64,000 nucleotides of DNA from Nonomuraea rubra (GTDB lineage: Bacteria > Actinomycetota > Actinomycetes > Streptosporangiales > Streptosporangiaceae), in contig NZ_JACHMI010000001.1 of NCBI RefSeq assembly GCF_014207985.1, positions 11,949,001 to 12,013,000 of the forward strand, given 5' to 3'. The position numbers and the translations under genes are program-made. Below the pieces are notes generated by a model. That model was not told where the DNA came from. It did not search any database and saw only the letters and a program-made list of their open reading frames with translations. Below, piece after piece: positions 1-8,562 of this stretch. The first letter of the stretch is position 1. Each line of letters begins with the position of its first letter.

Positions 1-129
1 GGCCGTGGTGGTGTAGGTGACCGGGATCGTGGAGTACGCGTAGAAGGCGGCGCCCACGGCCGCCAGGAAGGCGGGCAGGGCGACGTACCACCGCCGAAAC
101 AGGACGAGGAGCGTCCCCCAGAAATCCAC
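1..129 (-). CDS. Wzz-like chain-length determinant protein, N-terminal fragment (cut by window edge)
   Basis: Only the first 43 codons are inside the window. The reading frame starts at a GTG at 129, with a purine-rich GAGGG sequence in front. It encodes a short N-terminus followed by a membrane segment at about residues 15-32 and then a TTTA-ending stretch. The layout (Phe-Trp near the N-terminus, basic residues, one hydrophobic segment, then Tyr-x-Ser/Thr) closely matches the N-terminus of the protein at 2007-2939, so I read it as a second polysaccharide co-polymerase/Wzz-type protein of the same locus. The family call rests on that resemblance and the neighbourhood only. Confidence 0.5.
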   Translation of the reverse strand, partial: MDFWGTLLVLFRRWYVALPAFLAAVGAAFYAYSTIPVTYTTTA

Positions 130-274
130 GCGCCCTCCCTCGCGAGTCCCGCCTCATACATGTCGCCCGGCCGGAGTGGAGCGTTACACAAAACCCTGTA
201 ACACCACCCATTACCGGGCGATATGGAGTACGAGGGGCGCCACTCACCCGGCGGGGGGACGGAGATCACTGTTC
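130..274. promoter_or_regulatory. Divergent promoter region of the polysaccharide locus
   Basis: 145 bases separate the minus-strand start at 129 from the plus-strand start at 275, so both promoters should lie here. The one clear structure is an inverted repeat, GTTAC at 183-187 and GTAAC at 198-202, around a 10-base A-rich loop. This could be an operator or a leader hairpin. No convincing -35/-10 pair was seen. A GGAG at 261-264 is the likely ribosome-binding site for the plus-strand gene. Confidence 0.35.
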
Positions 275-1159
275 ATGAGCGCACTGGCCGTCGTCACGCC
301 CACGTACGCCCCTGATGCCGAACTCTTCGCCCACCTGCACCGATCCGTGCTCGCGCACACCTCCCACGACACGGTGCACCACGTGGTCGTGCCCGGCTCC
401 GACCGCCACCTGTTCGCCCGGTACGCGGGCCCCCGCTGCAGGATCTGGACCTACGCCGAGATCCTGCCCCGCCGCATCGTCCGGATGCCGGTGGCCGGCG
501 TGTGGATCGATCCCGCCCGGCCCTGGCCGCCGCTGCGCGGCTGGGTGGCGCAGCAGGCCGTCAAGGTGGCGGTGACGGCGCGGCTCGACGCGAAGGTGGT
601 GCTGGTCGCCGACTCCGACGTGGTCCTGGTCCGCGAGGCCACCCCCGACCTGTTCATCCAGGACGGCCAGGTCTGCATGTACCGGATGGACGGCGGCGTG
701 CACGAGCTGATGACCGACCACGTCACCTGGCACCGGGTGGCCCGCGAGCTGCTGGGCCTGCCGGGGCCCGTGCCTCTGCCCCTGCCGGACTACGTCAGCT
801 CGCTGGCGTGCTGGGACCCCGCCGTCGTACGCGAGATGCAGCGGCGGATCACCGAGGCGACGGGGCGGGACTGGTTGTCCGCCTTCATCTCGCACCTCCA
901 GGTCTCGGAGTTCATCGTCTACGGCGTGTTCGTGGACGAGGTGCTCGGGGCCGCACCTCCGGTCAACACCGCGATCTGCCACAACCGGTGGGATCGCACC
1001 CCTCTCGACCCTGCCGGAGCCATCGCCTTCGCCGACCGGCTGCCTCCCGACGCGGTGGGAATGATGATCTCGGCCAAGTCGGAGACGCCCATGGCGGCCA
1101 GGCTGGCGGCGATCGAGCGATGCTCCCAGATCACCGGACCCGACGGGAGTCATCCGTGA
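275..1159 (+). CDS. DUF6492-like protein with glycosyltransferase (GT-A) features, copy 1
   Basis: A 294-residue cytosolic protein. The frame is open from 176, but I place the start at the ATG at 275. It has GGAG ten bases upstream, and the protein then begins with the same hydrophobic beta strand (AVVTPTYAPD) as its downstream paralogue. A DSD motif after a hydrophobic strand (VVLVADSDVVLV, about residue 110) looks like the metal/nucleotide-sugar DxD site of GT-A enzymes. The next gene is a close full-length paralogue and overlaps by 4 bases. From the neighbourhood it is probably a sugar transferase or modifying enzyme for the surface glycan. The substrate is unknown and the DUF number is from memory. 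Confidence 0.75.
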   Translation: MSALAVVTPTYAPDAELFAHLHRSVLAHTSHDTVHHVVVPGSDRHLFARYAGPRCRIWTYAEILPRRIVRMPVAGVWIDPARPWPPLRGWVAQQAVKVAVTARLDAKVVLVADSDVVLVREATPDLFIQDGQVCMYRMDGGVHELMTDHVTWHRVARELLGLPGPVPLPLPDYVSSLACWDPAVVREMQRRITEATGRDWLSAFISHLQVSEFIVYGVFVDEVLGAAPPVNTAICHNRWDRTPLDPAGAIAFADRLPPDAVGMMISAKSETPMAARLAAIERCSQITGPDGSHP

Positions 1160-2028
1160 GCAAGCTGGCGGTCATCACGCCTTCGTACGCCCCGGACGCC
1201 GAACTGTTCGCCGACCTGCACCGATCAGTGCTCGAATTCACCTCCGACGACACCATCCACCACGTCTTCGTGCCGCCGGGCGACCGCGAGGCGTTCGCCA
1301 GGTTCGAGGGGCCCCGCTGCCACGTGTGGGTGCGCTCGGAGCTGCTGCCACGCCGCTATCTGCGCATGCCGGGCACCGACGTCTACGTCAACTACCGCCG
1401 CCCGTGGCCGCCGCTGCGCGGCTGGGTGATGCAGCAGACCGTCAAGATCGCCTCGGTGGGGCTGATCGACGCCGACGCGATGCTCATCGTGGACTCCGAC
1501 GCCGTCCTGGTCCGCCCGACCAGCGCCGAGTCCTTCAGCAGGGACGGGCGGCTGTGCCTGTACCGGCTGGAGAACGGCGTGACGGCGGAGATGAAGCGGC
1601 ACGTCATCTGGCACCAGGTGGCCCGCGACCTGCTCGGCCTGCCTCCGGCGCCTCCGGCGCCGCTGCCCGACTACGTGACAGCGCTGACGTTCTGGGACCC
1701 GGAGATCGTCCGGGCCATGCAGCGGCGCATCACCCAGGTGACGGGCCGCGACTGGCTCGACGCCTTCAACGCGCAGCTGCACGTCTCGGAGTTCATCCTG
1801 TACGGCGTCTTCGTGGACGAGGTGCTGAAGGCCGACCCGCCGATCAACACCACGATCTGCCACCTGAGCTACAACCACGAGCCGTGGGACGAGGCCCGGG
1901 CGGTGGCCTTCGCCGACCAATTGCCGCAGGACGCGGTCGGGATGATGATCTCGGCCAAGTCGCACACCCCGATGGAGGCCAGGCAAGCCGCCATCAGGAG
2001 GTGCGCTCAGGTCGTCGAGTCGAGCTGA
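1156..2028 (+). CDS. DUF6492-like protein with glycosyltransferase (GT-A) features, copy 2
   Basis: A 290-residue paralogue of the preceding gene, starting at a GTG whose GTGA overlaps the upstream stop. The two proteins align end to end: the same N-terminal strand (AVITPSYAPD), a shared arginine- and proline-rich block before the DSD motif (here LIVDSDAVLV), a shared YGVFVDEVL block and the same GMMISAKS stretch near the C-terminus. This points to tandem duplication followed by divergence. Co-translation and conserved DSD suggest both are active, perhaps adding two different sugars or acting as a heterodimer (inference). The 3' end overlaps the convergent Wzz-like gene by 22 bases. Confidence 0.75.
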   Translation: MSKLAVITPSYAPDAELFADLHRSVLEFTSDDTIHHVFVPPGDREAFARFEGPRCHVWVRSELLPRRYLRMPGTDVYVNYRRPWPPLRGWVMQQTVKIASVGLIDADAMLIVDSDAVLVRPTSAESFSRDGRLCLYRLENGVTAEMKRHVIWHQVARDLLGLPPAPPAPLPDYVTALTFWDPEIVRAMQRRITQVTGRDWLDAFNAQLHVSEFILYGVFVDEVLKADPPINTTICHLSYNHEPWDEARAVAFADQLPQDAVGMMISAKSHTPMEARQAAIRRCAQVVESS

Positions 2029-2939
2029 TCGTCGCCGTCCTCGCTCTTCCCGGCCGGCTCGTCCCCGTCCTTGACCACTTGGATCGGTCCCGTCTGCTCC
2101 TGGGCCAGCTCCGCCACCGTCAGGGGGAAGCCGGCGGTCGTCGCCGGTGGGTGCGGCCGGGAGCCGTTGAGCGGCTGCGCCGGCTCGCTCCCGGCTTCCG
2201 GCTCCTCCGCGACGACCTCGGACCAGATCTCCGGCCGGGGTTCGGACTGGGACTCCGGCTGGGACTCCGGCTGGGGTTCCGGTGCGGTGCGGGTCGAGCG
2301 CACCCGCTGGAGGCCGTACGCCACGCCGAGCCCGGCGATCACGCCGAGCACGCCGCCGGAGGCCGCGTACATCAGGCGGTCGCCGATGGCGGCCCTGGGG
2401 CCGGAGGCGGGCATCACGTCCATGATGCCGATGTGCGTGCTGATCGGCGCGTCCAGCGCCGTCTGCCTCCTGGCCAGCTCCAGCCGCACCCTGAGCTGCG
2501 CCTTGCGCATGACCTCCCGCACCGTGGCGGGATCGTCGCCCTCCACCTCGACGTAGATGAAGGGCCCGTTGGTGCTGATGCTCAGCAGGTCGGGATTGGT
2601 CCGGCCGTCGTTGATGGTCACGACGGTGGGCCCGTTCTCGGGCGCGCCGATCTCCTTGTAGACGTCGGCCGTGTTGGTGGCCAGGATCAGGATGCCCGCG
2701 GTGGTCCGCAAGGCGTCGTTGAACTGCAGCAGCGGGTTGGTCAGTCCGGGCTTGCTGGCCGGCTCGGTCTCCAGCGTGCCGCCGGTGGCGGGCACCGTGA
2801 GCACCATGGAGGCGGTCGAGACGTACCGGCCGGGCATCAGGAAGTACGCCGCCAGCGCGAGGCCGATGGCCGCGACAGCGATAGGCGGCCCAACGAACCT
2901 CTTCCGGGCCAGACCAAGGATGGTCTTCCAGAAGCGCAC
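2007..2939 (-). CDS. Wzz/YveK-like polysaccharide co-polymerase membrane protein
   Basis: 310 residues from a GTG at 2939. There are two membrane segments, about residues 16-36 and 190-211. They enclose an extracytoplasmic domain of about 150 residues, the arrangement of Wzz-type chain-length regulators and the YveK/CapA half of Gram-positive tyrosine-kinase pairs. After the second segment comes a proline/glutamate/serine-rich cytoplasmic tail of about 100 residues with repeated PESQ-like units. No Walker motif is present, so any BY-kinase partner is elsewhere. It is in the same direction as the glycosyltransferase and flippase genes, 64 bases downstream of the former, and probably sets polymer length. 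Confidence 0.65.
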   Translation of the reverse strand: MRFWKTILGLARKRFVGPPIAVAAIGLALAAYFLMPGRYVSTASMVLTVPATGGTLETEPASKPGLTNPLLQFNDALRTTAGILILATNTADVYKEIGAPENGPTVVTINDGRTNPDLLSISTNGPFIYVEVEGDDPATVREVMRKAQLRVRLELARRQTALDAPISTHIGIMDVMPASGPRAAIGDRLMYAASGGVLGVIAGLGVAYGLQRVRSTRTAPEPQPESQPESQSEPRPEIWSEVVAEEPEAGSEPAQPLNGSRPHPPATTAGFPLTVAELAQEQTGPIQVVKDGDEPAGKSEDGDDQLDSTT

Positions 2940-3003
2940 TATTTCCGCCCCCGTCGACTTTTGTACCGATGCAAACGGGAAATCGCTCTGCTCATCGGAC
3001 GTG

Positions 3004-3888
3004 TTACACCAAACCGACCAGGGACAGCAGTTTGCGGCTGCGGTGGGCGAGCGTGCGCCGCTGGCGCCGCGCGTACATGCGCATCACCTCGCTCCGCGCC
3101 CGCCGCCGCTGCTCCCCGGTCAGCGCCGGGGTCAGTTCCGCGTCGCGCACCCATCTCAGCAGCTCCCTGCACTGCAGCGTGTTGGCCAGGTGGGACTGCC
3201 ACGACGGCACGTCCAGGCGCCGGGCGACGCGGCCGATCCGCTCCAGCCGCCAGTTGCGGTGCGAGAGCACCTCGGGGACGTGCGCCCACGGCCCCGCCAG
3301 CGCCAGCTTGGCCGCGAACACCTCGTCCTCGCGCAGCATGTTCCGCCGCGGGATGCCGGTGGCCGGCCCGCGCCGCAGCAGGCCGTAGAGCGGGTCGATC
3401 AGGTACGGGCTCTCGTTGAGCAGCCTGAGCATCTCGGCGAAGCGCGTGACCGGGTCGTCGGAGCCCAGCTCCGTGCCCGTGTACGGCACCGTCACCTCAC
3501 CCTCCGGGCCGCTGTAGGCGACCTGGTTGGTCACGAGGATGAGCCGCTCGTCCGCGGCGAAGGCCGCCAGGGCCGCCGAGACGCAGTGGGGCTCCAGCCG
3601 GTCGTCGTCGCCGATCCAGCGCACGTACGCGCCCCTGGAGATGCGGGCCGCGTGCATGAAGTTGCCGAGCAGGCCGATGTTGCGCGGATGCCGGTGGTAG
3701 ACGATCCTCGGGTCGCCGGCCGCCAGGTCGCGGCACAGCTCCTCGGTGGCGTCCGTGGAGGCGTTGTCGGAGATGACCAGCTCCAGGTGCGGATGGTCCT
3801 GGGCCAGCACCGAGCCGACCACGGCCTCCAGGCGGTCGGCCCCGTTGCGTACCGGCAGCGCGACCGATACGAGGTCAGAGTCGTGCAT
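3004..3888 (-). CDS. GT2 family glycosyltransferase
   Basis: 294 residues with a classic GT-A family 2 N-terminus: a VSVALPVRNG strand, SVLAQ helix, then ISDNAS and finally the metal-binding GDDD at about residues 93-96. The C-terminal third is basic and lacks membrane segments, so it is a cytosolic transferase acting on a lipid-linked glycan at the membrane. The start overlaps the end of the flippase gene by 14 bases, so the two are co-translated. The sugar donor cannot be read from sequence; dTDP-rhamnose made by the rml genes in this window is a reasonable candidate. Confidence 0.88.
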   Translation of the reverse strand: MHDSDLVSVALPVRNGADRLEAVVGSVLAQDHPHLELVISDNASTDATEELCRDLAAGDPRIVYHRHPRNIGLLGNFMHAARISRGAYVRWIGDDDRLEPHCVSAALAAFAADERLILVTNQVAYSGPEGEVTVPYTGTELGSDDPVTRFAEMLRLLNESPYLIDPLYGLLRRGPATGIPRRNMLREDEVFAAKLALAGPWAHVPEVLSHRNWRLERIGRVARRLDVPSWQSHLANTLQCRELLRWVRDAELTPALTGEQRRRARSEVMRMYARRQRRTLAHRSRKLLSLVGLV

Positions 3889-5323
3889 GTGCCCTCCCTT
3901 GGCGTACGAGCCGCTTCAGCACCGCGCGCGGCACCACGACCAGGACGAACAGCAGCAACCCCGCGCCTCCGGCCACGCAGAGCTCGAAGAAGGCGCCGTC
4001 GATCACCGTGGCCAGCGCGACCATGACCAGGCCGGCCGCCGCCGCGCCCAGCAGCGGCCTGGCCAGCCCGGCGCCGACCAGCCCCACGGGTATTCCGGAA
4101 CGGTGCAGGGCCACGCCCAGCAGCGGCAGCGCCACCACCACGGCGACGACCGCGTGCGCCACGGCCGCGCCCTCGATGCCGTCGAGGCGGGCGCCCACCA
4201 GCAGCGACGGCACCAGCGCGACGGCCCAGCACAGGTTCACCCACATGGTGGCCTTCGTCCTGCCGAGCGCGGCCAGGATGTCGGTGACGAGCAGCGTCAG
4301 CATGCGTACGGCCATCACAATTGCCAGGAAGCGCAGCACCTGGGCGGCGGGCAGCCAGTTGGCGCCGTAGAGGAACTCCACGACCGCGGGGGCGAGCGTG
4401 CCCATCAGCACCGCGATCGGCAGCACCATGCCGGCGAGCAGCGGGACGGACTGCCGCACGCCTTCCCGCATCGACTCGCCGCCCTCCTCGGCCAGGCGCG
4501 AGAAGCTCGGCAGCGCGACGTAGCGGATGGCGGTGCCGATCAGGCCGGGCACCCAGCTGGAGATGTTGAAGGCGAGCAGGTAGAAGCCCAGCCAGGCCGG
4601 GCCGAGCACGTCGCCGACGATGACCGAGTCCACGTTGAGCAGCAGGCCCTCGATGCCGAGGCTGACACACAGCGGCAGCCCGAACCGCAGCAGCCGCGCG
4701 GCCTGCGCGCGGTCGAAGCCGAATTCGATCTTCACGCGCGCCAGCGCGACCACCAGCACTCCGGTGAGCACGCCGCCGCTGAGCTGCCCCCAGGCGAAGC
4801 TGTAGGCCCCGGCGCCGTTCGCGGCCAGGGTGATGGAGACGGAGGCGTTGGCGACGAACCCGGCCAGGTTCGCCAGCGCCAGCTTGTCCTGCTCGAACCG
4901 GCGCATGAGCGCGGCGCTGCGCACCGCGGTCAGCCCGTAGACGAGGTTGGTGGCCATGAGGATGCGGATCACCCAGATGGCGTCCTCGCTCCCGGCCAGC
5001 CGCGCGTAGAACGGCGCGATCACCCAGAACAGCGCGTAGAGGGCGAAGCTCGACAGGATCGCCACGACGGTGGCCGTGGGCGCGATCTCCGACAGCCTGC
5101 CCCGCCACTGCACGGTCGCCGCGATCACGCCGGCGTCGTTGATGTAGATGACGAACTGGGTGGCCGCCAGCGCGATCGCGAACACGCCGAAGTCCTCGGG
5201 CACCAGCAGCCTGGCCAGCACGAGGCTCATCACGAACGAGCCCGCCTTCATCACCAGGTTGCCCAGCAGGCTCCAGCGCAGCCCGCGACCGGCCTTGCGG
5301 CCGATGTCGCCGACCTCACTCAC
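3875..5323 (-). CDS. Polysaccharide/lipid-linked oligosaccharide flippase (MOP superfamily, Wzx-like)
   Basis: 482 residues, almost entirely hydrophobic, with about 12-14 predicted membrane helices and the start typical of oligosaccharide flippases (basic, then GLRWSLLGNLVMKAGSF). The ARLLVPEDFGVFAIA segment is a hallmark of the polysaccharide biosynthesis/Wzx family. It should flip the undecaprenyl-linked repeat unit across the membrane. It overlaps the upstream cysteine-rich gene by 4 bases and the downstream GT2 gene by 14, which puts it in the main glycan operon. Confidence 0.88.
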   Translation of the reverse strand: MSEVGDIGRKAGRGLRWSLLGNLVMKAGSFVMSLVLARLLVPEDFGVFAIALAATQFVIYINDAGVIAATVQWRGRLSEIAPTATVVAILSSFALYALFWVIAPFYARLAGSEDAIWVIRILMATNLVYGLTAVRSAALMRRFEQDKLALANLAGFVANASVSITLAANGAGAYSFAWGQLSGGVLTGVLVVALARVKIEFGFDRAQAARLLRFGLPLCVSLGIEGLLLNVDSVIVGDVLGPAWLGFYLLAFNISSWVPGLIGTAIRYVALPSFSRLAEEGGESMREGVRQSVPLLAGMVLPIAVLMGTLAPAVVEFLYGANWLPAAQVLRFLAIVMAVRMLTLLVTDILAALGRTKATMWVNLCWAVALVPSLLVGARLDGIEGAAVAHAVVAVVVALPLLGVALHRSGIPVGLVGAGLARPLLGAAAAGLVMVALATVIDGAFFELCVAGGAGLLLFVLVVVPRAVLKRLVRQGRAHARL

Positions 5324-6273
5324 GAAGTCTCGACCCTCTCCAGCCAGATCTCCCGCCAGAACGGCACGAACTCGCGCGGGCAGTTGGCGTTGTAGACACC
5401 CTCGCAGACGAGATCATCGAGGATGATGCACGGGCTCTTCATGGTCAGCATCCGGCCGGTCTTCTCGTCCAGGCAGCGCTCGACCCTGGCCCGTACGCGC
5501 GCGGTCCTGCCGCAGTAGCGGGCCATCTCCTCCTCGAAGCCCATCCCGCGGTTGAGCAGGTCGTCGTTGAGCGTGTCGAGGATCTCCTCCTTGGACCTGA
5601 TCCTGACCAGCTCGCCCACCTGGAGGTCCAGCATGGCCGTCGGCGTCTTCTTACCGGCCCGGCCCTCGATGAAGCCCCAGCGCAGCCCGCGCCTGATCCA
5701 CAGGCGGCGCGGCAGCACCTTCTTGCTGAGATCCTGGAAGCGGTTGAACAGCCCGACCAGGAAGGTGCGTACGGTCTGCCCGGCGCCCACGTTGCCGCTG
5801 CGCACGTCGGTGACGTACTGGCCGAGGTCGCGGAACGGCAGGCAGGCCGGCGCGGCCCGCAGCAGCTCGGTGGCCTGGCAGGAGTAGCCGTCGGGCCCCT
5901 TGCGCGTGTTGGCGTCGAGCAGCTTCAGCAGCCGCTCCTCCGGGATCTGGGGAGTGGCGGGCTCGTCCGGATCGACCCGTTTGAGCCAGGCCTCCTTCCA
6001 GTAGAGCGAGCAGGCCGTCTGGCAGCCGCCGTGCCCGCCGCCGTCGCACCGCGCGCCGGTCAGGTGCACCGCGCTGTCCATGCGCCGCATGCCGCTGCGG
6101 CTGATGGTGTCGCACAGCTTGTGCGCGACCTTGTGCACGGTCATCCGCTGCCCGCAGAAGGCCAGCATCTCCGGCATGAACGGGAGGTTCTCCAGCTCAC
6201 CCCGCTCGTCCAGCGTGGCCAGGATCTCCGCCGCGCTCCGCACCTCGACGAGGTCCCCCACCCGCAGATTCAT
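5320..6273 (-). CDS. Two-domain cysteine-rich protein of unknown function in the glycan operon
   Basis: 317 residues from the ATG at 6273, which overlaps the upstream stop as ATGA. A longer open frame exists upstream but would sit inside the preceding gene. The protein is an internal duplication. Residues 2-100 and about 215-315 both begin LxVGxLVxxRSxxEIL, contain a (F/Y)CG, three further aligned cysteines, and end W(K/R)ExWLxRV. Cysteines fall at 40, 54, 76, 84, 88 and at 254, 267, 282, 290, 298, with two more (132, 144) in the linker. The pattern suggests a metal or Fe-S site in each half. There is no signal peptide or membrane segment. I recall similar proteins near bacterial polysaccharide genes but know of no assigned function. 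Confidence 0.8.
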   Translation of the reverse strand: MNLRVGDLVEVRSAAEILATLDERGELENLPFMPEMLAFCGQRMTVHKVAHKLCDTISRSGMRRMDSAVHLTGARCDGGGHGGCQTACSLYWKEAWLKRVDPDEPATPQIPEERLLKLLDANTRKGPDGYSCQATELLRAAPACLPFRDLGQYVTDVRSGNVGAGQTVRTFLVGLFNRFQDLSKKVLPRRLWIRRGLRWGFIEGRAGKKTPTAMLDLQVGELVRIRSKEEILDTLNDDLLNRGMGFEEEMARYCGRTARVRARVERCLDEKTGRMLTMKSPCIILDDLVCEGVYNANCPREFVPFWREIWLERVETS

Positions 6274-7541
6274 GCGCCCTCTCCCACCCGTTTGAGCAGG
6301 CCCGCGCCCTCCAGAGCGGCGGCCGCCTCGGCGACCGCGCGGAAGGGCAGGCCTGATCGGCCGGCGACGTCCAGCAGGCTGTGCTCGCCGTCCGACAGGT
6401 TCAACACCCATAACATCGCCAGTTGCGCCTGTTTCGTGTCACTCCGGCCGCCGAGAGACCCGTACAGGCCGCGCCTGCCGAGCTGCGGCTCGCCGTACGG
6501 GCTCAGGTTCTGGTAGCGGCCGTCGTGCTCCAGCACCTCGACCGCCGACCACAGGGCCTCCAGCGTGTCGGCCATGGCCTGCGGCGAGACGAAGCCGGGG
6601 TGGTCCCCCGAGGTGTGGTACTCGGGGTATCCCGCGTACGGCGTCCTGGTCAGGCTGCCGACCGGCAGGTCGAAGCCGGGTGAGCAGAACTGCCGCTCGT
6701 CGTAGCCGTACGGCGAGAAGTCCACGATCGTGTGCGGCCGGTCGCGCAGCACGGCCGCCATCGCCCGGTCGATCGGCGCGTCGCCGCGCCTGCTCCGCTT
6801 GTACGTCAGCGCGCCCCGGTCCCCGGCGCAGGCCAGCGTGAGCCCGTGCCTGATGCGCCCGGTGTGCTCGCGGTTGCGCGCCAGCCAGGTGATCGCCCCG
6901 ATCGTGCCCGGCGCGAACAGGAACCGGTAGGTGTGGCGCGGATCGCGCAGCCTGCCGGCCAGCGCCGTGGCCACCGCGATCCCGGCCAGGTTGTCGTTGG
7001 CCAGCGACGGGTGGCAGACGTGGCAGGAGATCAGCACCTCGTCGCCGGTCCGCCCCGGCACGACGTGCTCGGCGTACGTCAGGTGCCCGTCGGCCAGCGT
7101 CGAGTCGATCACCACCTCGTACGGCCCCTCGCCCATCCCGTCGAGCGTGTTCTGGCTCAGGCAGAACCCCCACGTCTCGGCGTAGTACGAGGTCCGGTAC
7201 GGCACCAGGTCCGGCTGGTCGGGCAGCGTGTGCAGGTGGGGCCGGAGCTCGGCCAGGGTCATGGTGGCCGACACCGGCACGCTGTAGCCCACGACGTGCA
7301 GGTTCGACCGCTGGAAGTCCACCACCCGGTTCCCCGCCGGATCCTTGATGTAGGCGTCGCGGATGTTCCACTCCTTGGGGATCGTCCAGTCGAGCACCTG
7401 GGTCCCGGTCGGCACCTCGTGCACGTCCAGCTCCAGCAGCTCCCCGACGATCCCCAGCGTGGCGCGCACGCCGTCGCCCGTGATGGAGCGGCACAGCGGG
7501 TAGAGCCGCTCCACCAGGGCGTGCATCTCCTCGCCGGTCAC
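6270..7541 (-). CDS. DUF4910 domain protein (zinc aminopeptidase-like, C-terminal winged helix)
   Basis: 423 residues from a GTG at 7541. GAGGAG lies 8 bases upstream and the GTGA overlaps the epimerase stop; the internal ATG at 7526 has its purine run directly adjacent and is less likely. The central region carries ISCHVCHPSLANDNLAG and later a HTSGDHPGF motif, the M28-like metal-ligand pattern of DUF4910 proteins. The last 80 residues look like a winged-helix domain. Families of this kind are common in O-antigen and capsule loci, where their real substrate is unclear; hydrolysis of an amide on a modified sugar is one possibility. Co-translated with the epimerase and the cysteine-rich protein. 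Confidence 0.82.
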   Translation of the reverse strand: MTGEEMHALVERLYPLCRSITGDGVRATLGIVGELLELDVHEVPTGTQVLDWTIPKEWNIRDAYIKDPAGNRVVDFQRSNLHVVGYSVPVSATMTLAELRPHLHTLPDQPDLVPYRTSYYAETWGFCLSQNTLDGMGEGPYEVVIDSTLADGHLTYAEHVVPGRTGDEVLISCHVCHPSLANDNLAGIAVATALAGRLRDPRHTYRFLFAPGTIGAITWLARNREHTGRIRHGLTLACAGDRGALTYKRSRRGDAPIDRAMAAVLRDRPHTIVDFSPYGYDERQFCSPGFDLPVGSLTRTPYAGYPEYHTSGDHPGFVSPQAMADTLEALWSAVEVLEHDGRYQNLSPYGEPQLGRRGLYGSLGGRSDTKQAQLAMLWVLNLSDGEHSLLDVAGRSGLPFRAVAEAAAALEGAGLLKRVGEGA

Positions 7542-8557
7542 GTGCGCAGCTCCTCGGAGACGGTCCCGGCCTTGCGGCGGTCGGCCAGCCACGCCAGCCG
7601 GATGAACCGCTGGCGGAAGTCCTCCGCGGTCAGCCCGTGGTAGCGGTAGGCGTCGGCCAGCTCGACGGCGCCCGCCTTCACCGTCCAGCGAGCGTGGTAG
7701 CCGGGCAGCGCCTCGCGGATGCGCGAGAACGAGACCCGGTAGGAGCGCGGGTCGGCGCCGGTCTCGCCGGTGATCACCAGCTCGGAGCCGGGCACCGCCT
7801 CGACGACGTGCTCGGCGATCTCGGCGACGGTCAGGTTGTTCAGCTCGCCGCCCACGTTGAACGCCCTGGCGTGCACGGCCTCGCGCGGCGCGGCCAGCGC
7901 GGCCAGGAACGCGTCGGCGATGTCGGCCACGTGCACCAGGGGCCGCCACGGGGTGCCGTCGGACAGCACGCGCACCTGGCCGGTCAGGTGGGCGTGGCCG
8001 ACGAGGTTGTTCAGCACGATGTCGGCCCGCAGCCGGGGCGAGAACCCGAACGCGGTCGCGTTGCGCAGGAACACCGGGGTGAAGTCGCCGTCGGCCAGCT
8101 CGACGAGCTCGTCCTCGACGCGCACCTTGGACTCGGCGTACGGGGTGACGGGCCGCAGCGGGGCGTCCTCGTCGAGCAGGTCGTCGCCCCCGGAGGCGCC
8201 GTAGACCGAGCAGGTGGAGGCGTACAGGAAGCGGCGCACGCCGGCCTCCCTGGCCAGCCTGGCCAGCCGCACGGAGGCGTGGTGGTTGATGTCGTAGGTC
8301 AGCCCGGGCGCGAGCGCGCCGAGCGGGTCGTTGGAGAGCGCGGCCAGGTGGATCACCGCGTCGCAGCCTTCGAGCAGGTTCGCGGGCACGTCCCGCAGGT
8401 CCACGCGGTGCCCCGGCGGGTCGTCCGGCACGGGGCCGAGCACGCACTCGGCGAACAGCCCCGAGTCCAGGCCCACGACCTCGTGGCCGGCCTTGGCGAG
8501 CATGGGTGCCATGACCGTGCCGAGATAGCCCTGGTGCCCCGTGAGTAAGACACGCAT
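7538..8557 (-). CDS. NAD-dependent epimerase/dehydratase (extended SDR) for a nucleotide sugar
   Basis: 339 residues. The ATG at 8557 has GGAGG nine bases upstream. The N-terminal TGHQGYLG is the Rossmann glycine motif; STCSVYG and YAESK supply the catalytic Ser/Thr and YxxxK of extended short-chain dehydrogenases. The late NVGGELNN matches the substrate-binding part of UDP/CDP/dTDP-sugar epimerases. Its neighbours (sugar-1-phosphate cytidylyltransferase, C-methyltransferase, PIG-L deacetylase) suggest it reduces or epimerises a CDP- or dTDP-linked branched or deoxysugar. The exact reaction is not readable from sequence. Confidence 0.85.
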   Translation of the reverse strand: MRVLLTGHQGYLGTVMAPMLAKAGHEVVGLDSGLFAECVLGPVPDDPPGHRVDLRDVPANLLEGCDAVIHLAALSNDPLGALAPGLTYDINHHASVRLARLAREAGVRRFLYASTCSVYGASGGDDLLDEDAPLRPVTPYAESKVRVEDELVELADGDFTPVFLRNATAFGFSPRLRADIVLNNLVGHAHLTGQVRVLSDGTPWRPLVHVADIADAFLAALAAPREAVHARAFNVGGELNNLTVAEIAEHVVEAVPGSELVITGETGADPRSYRVSFSRIREALPGYHARWTVKAGAVELADAYRYHGLTAEDFRQRFIRLAWLADRRKAGTVSEELRT

Positions 8558-8562
8558 GTCGA

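Noticed and set aside
176..274. N-terminal extension of the first glycosyltransferase-like gene
   Set aside because: The extra 33 codons overlap the promoter region and its inverted repeat, have no ribosome-binding site and are absent from the paralogue.
3003..3016. GTTACAC motif resembling the one at 183-190
   Set aside because: It lies in the stop region of a coding frame and lacks the inverted partner; judged a chance match.
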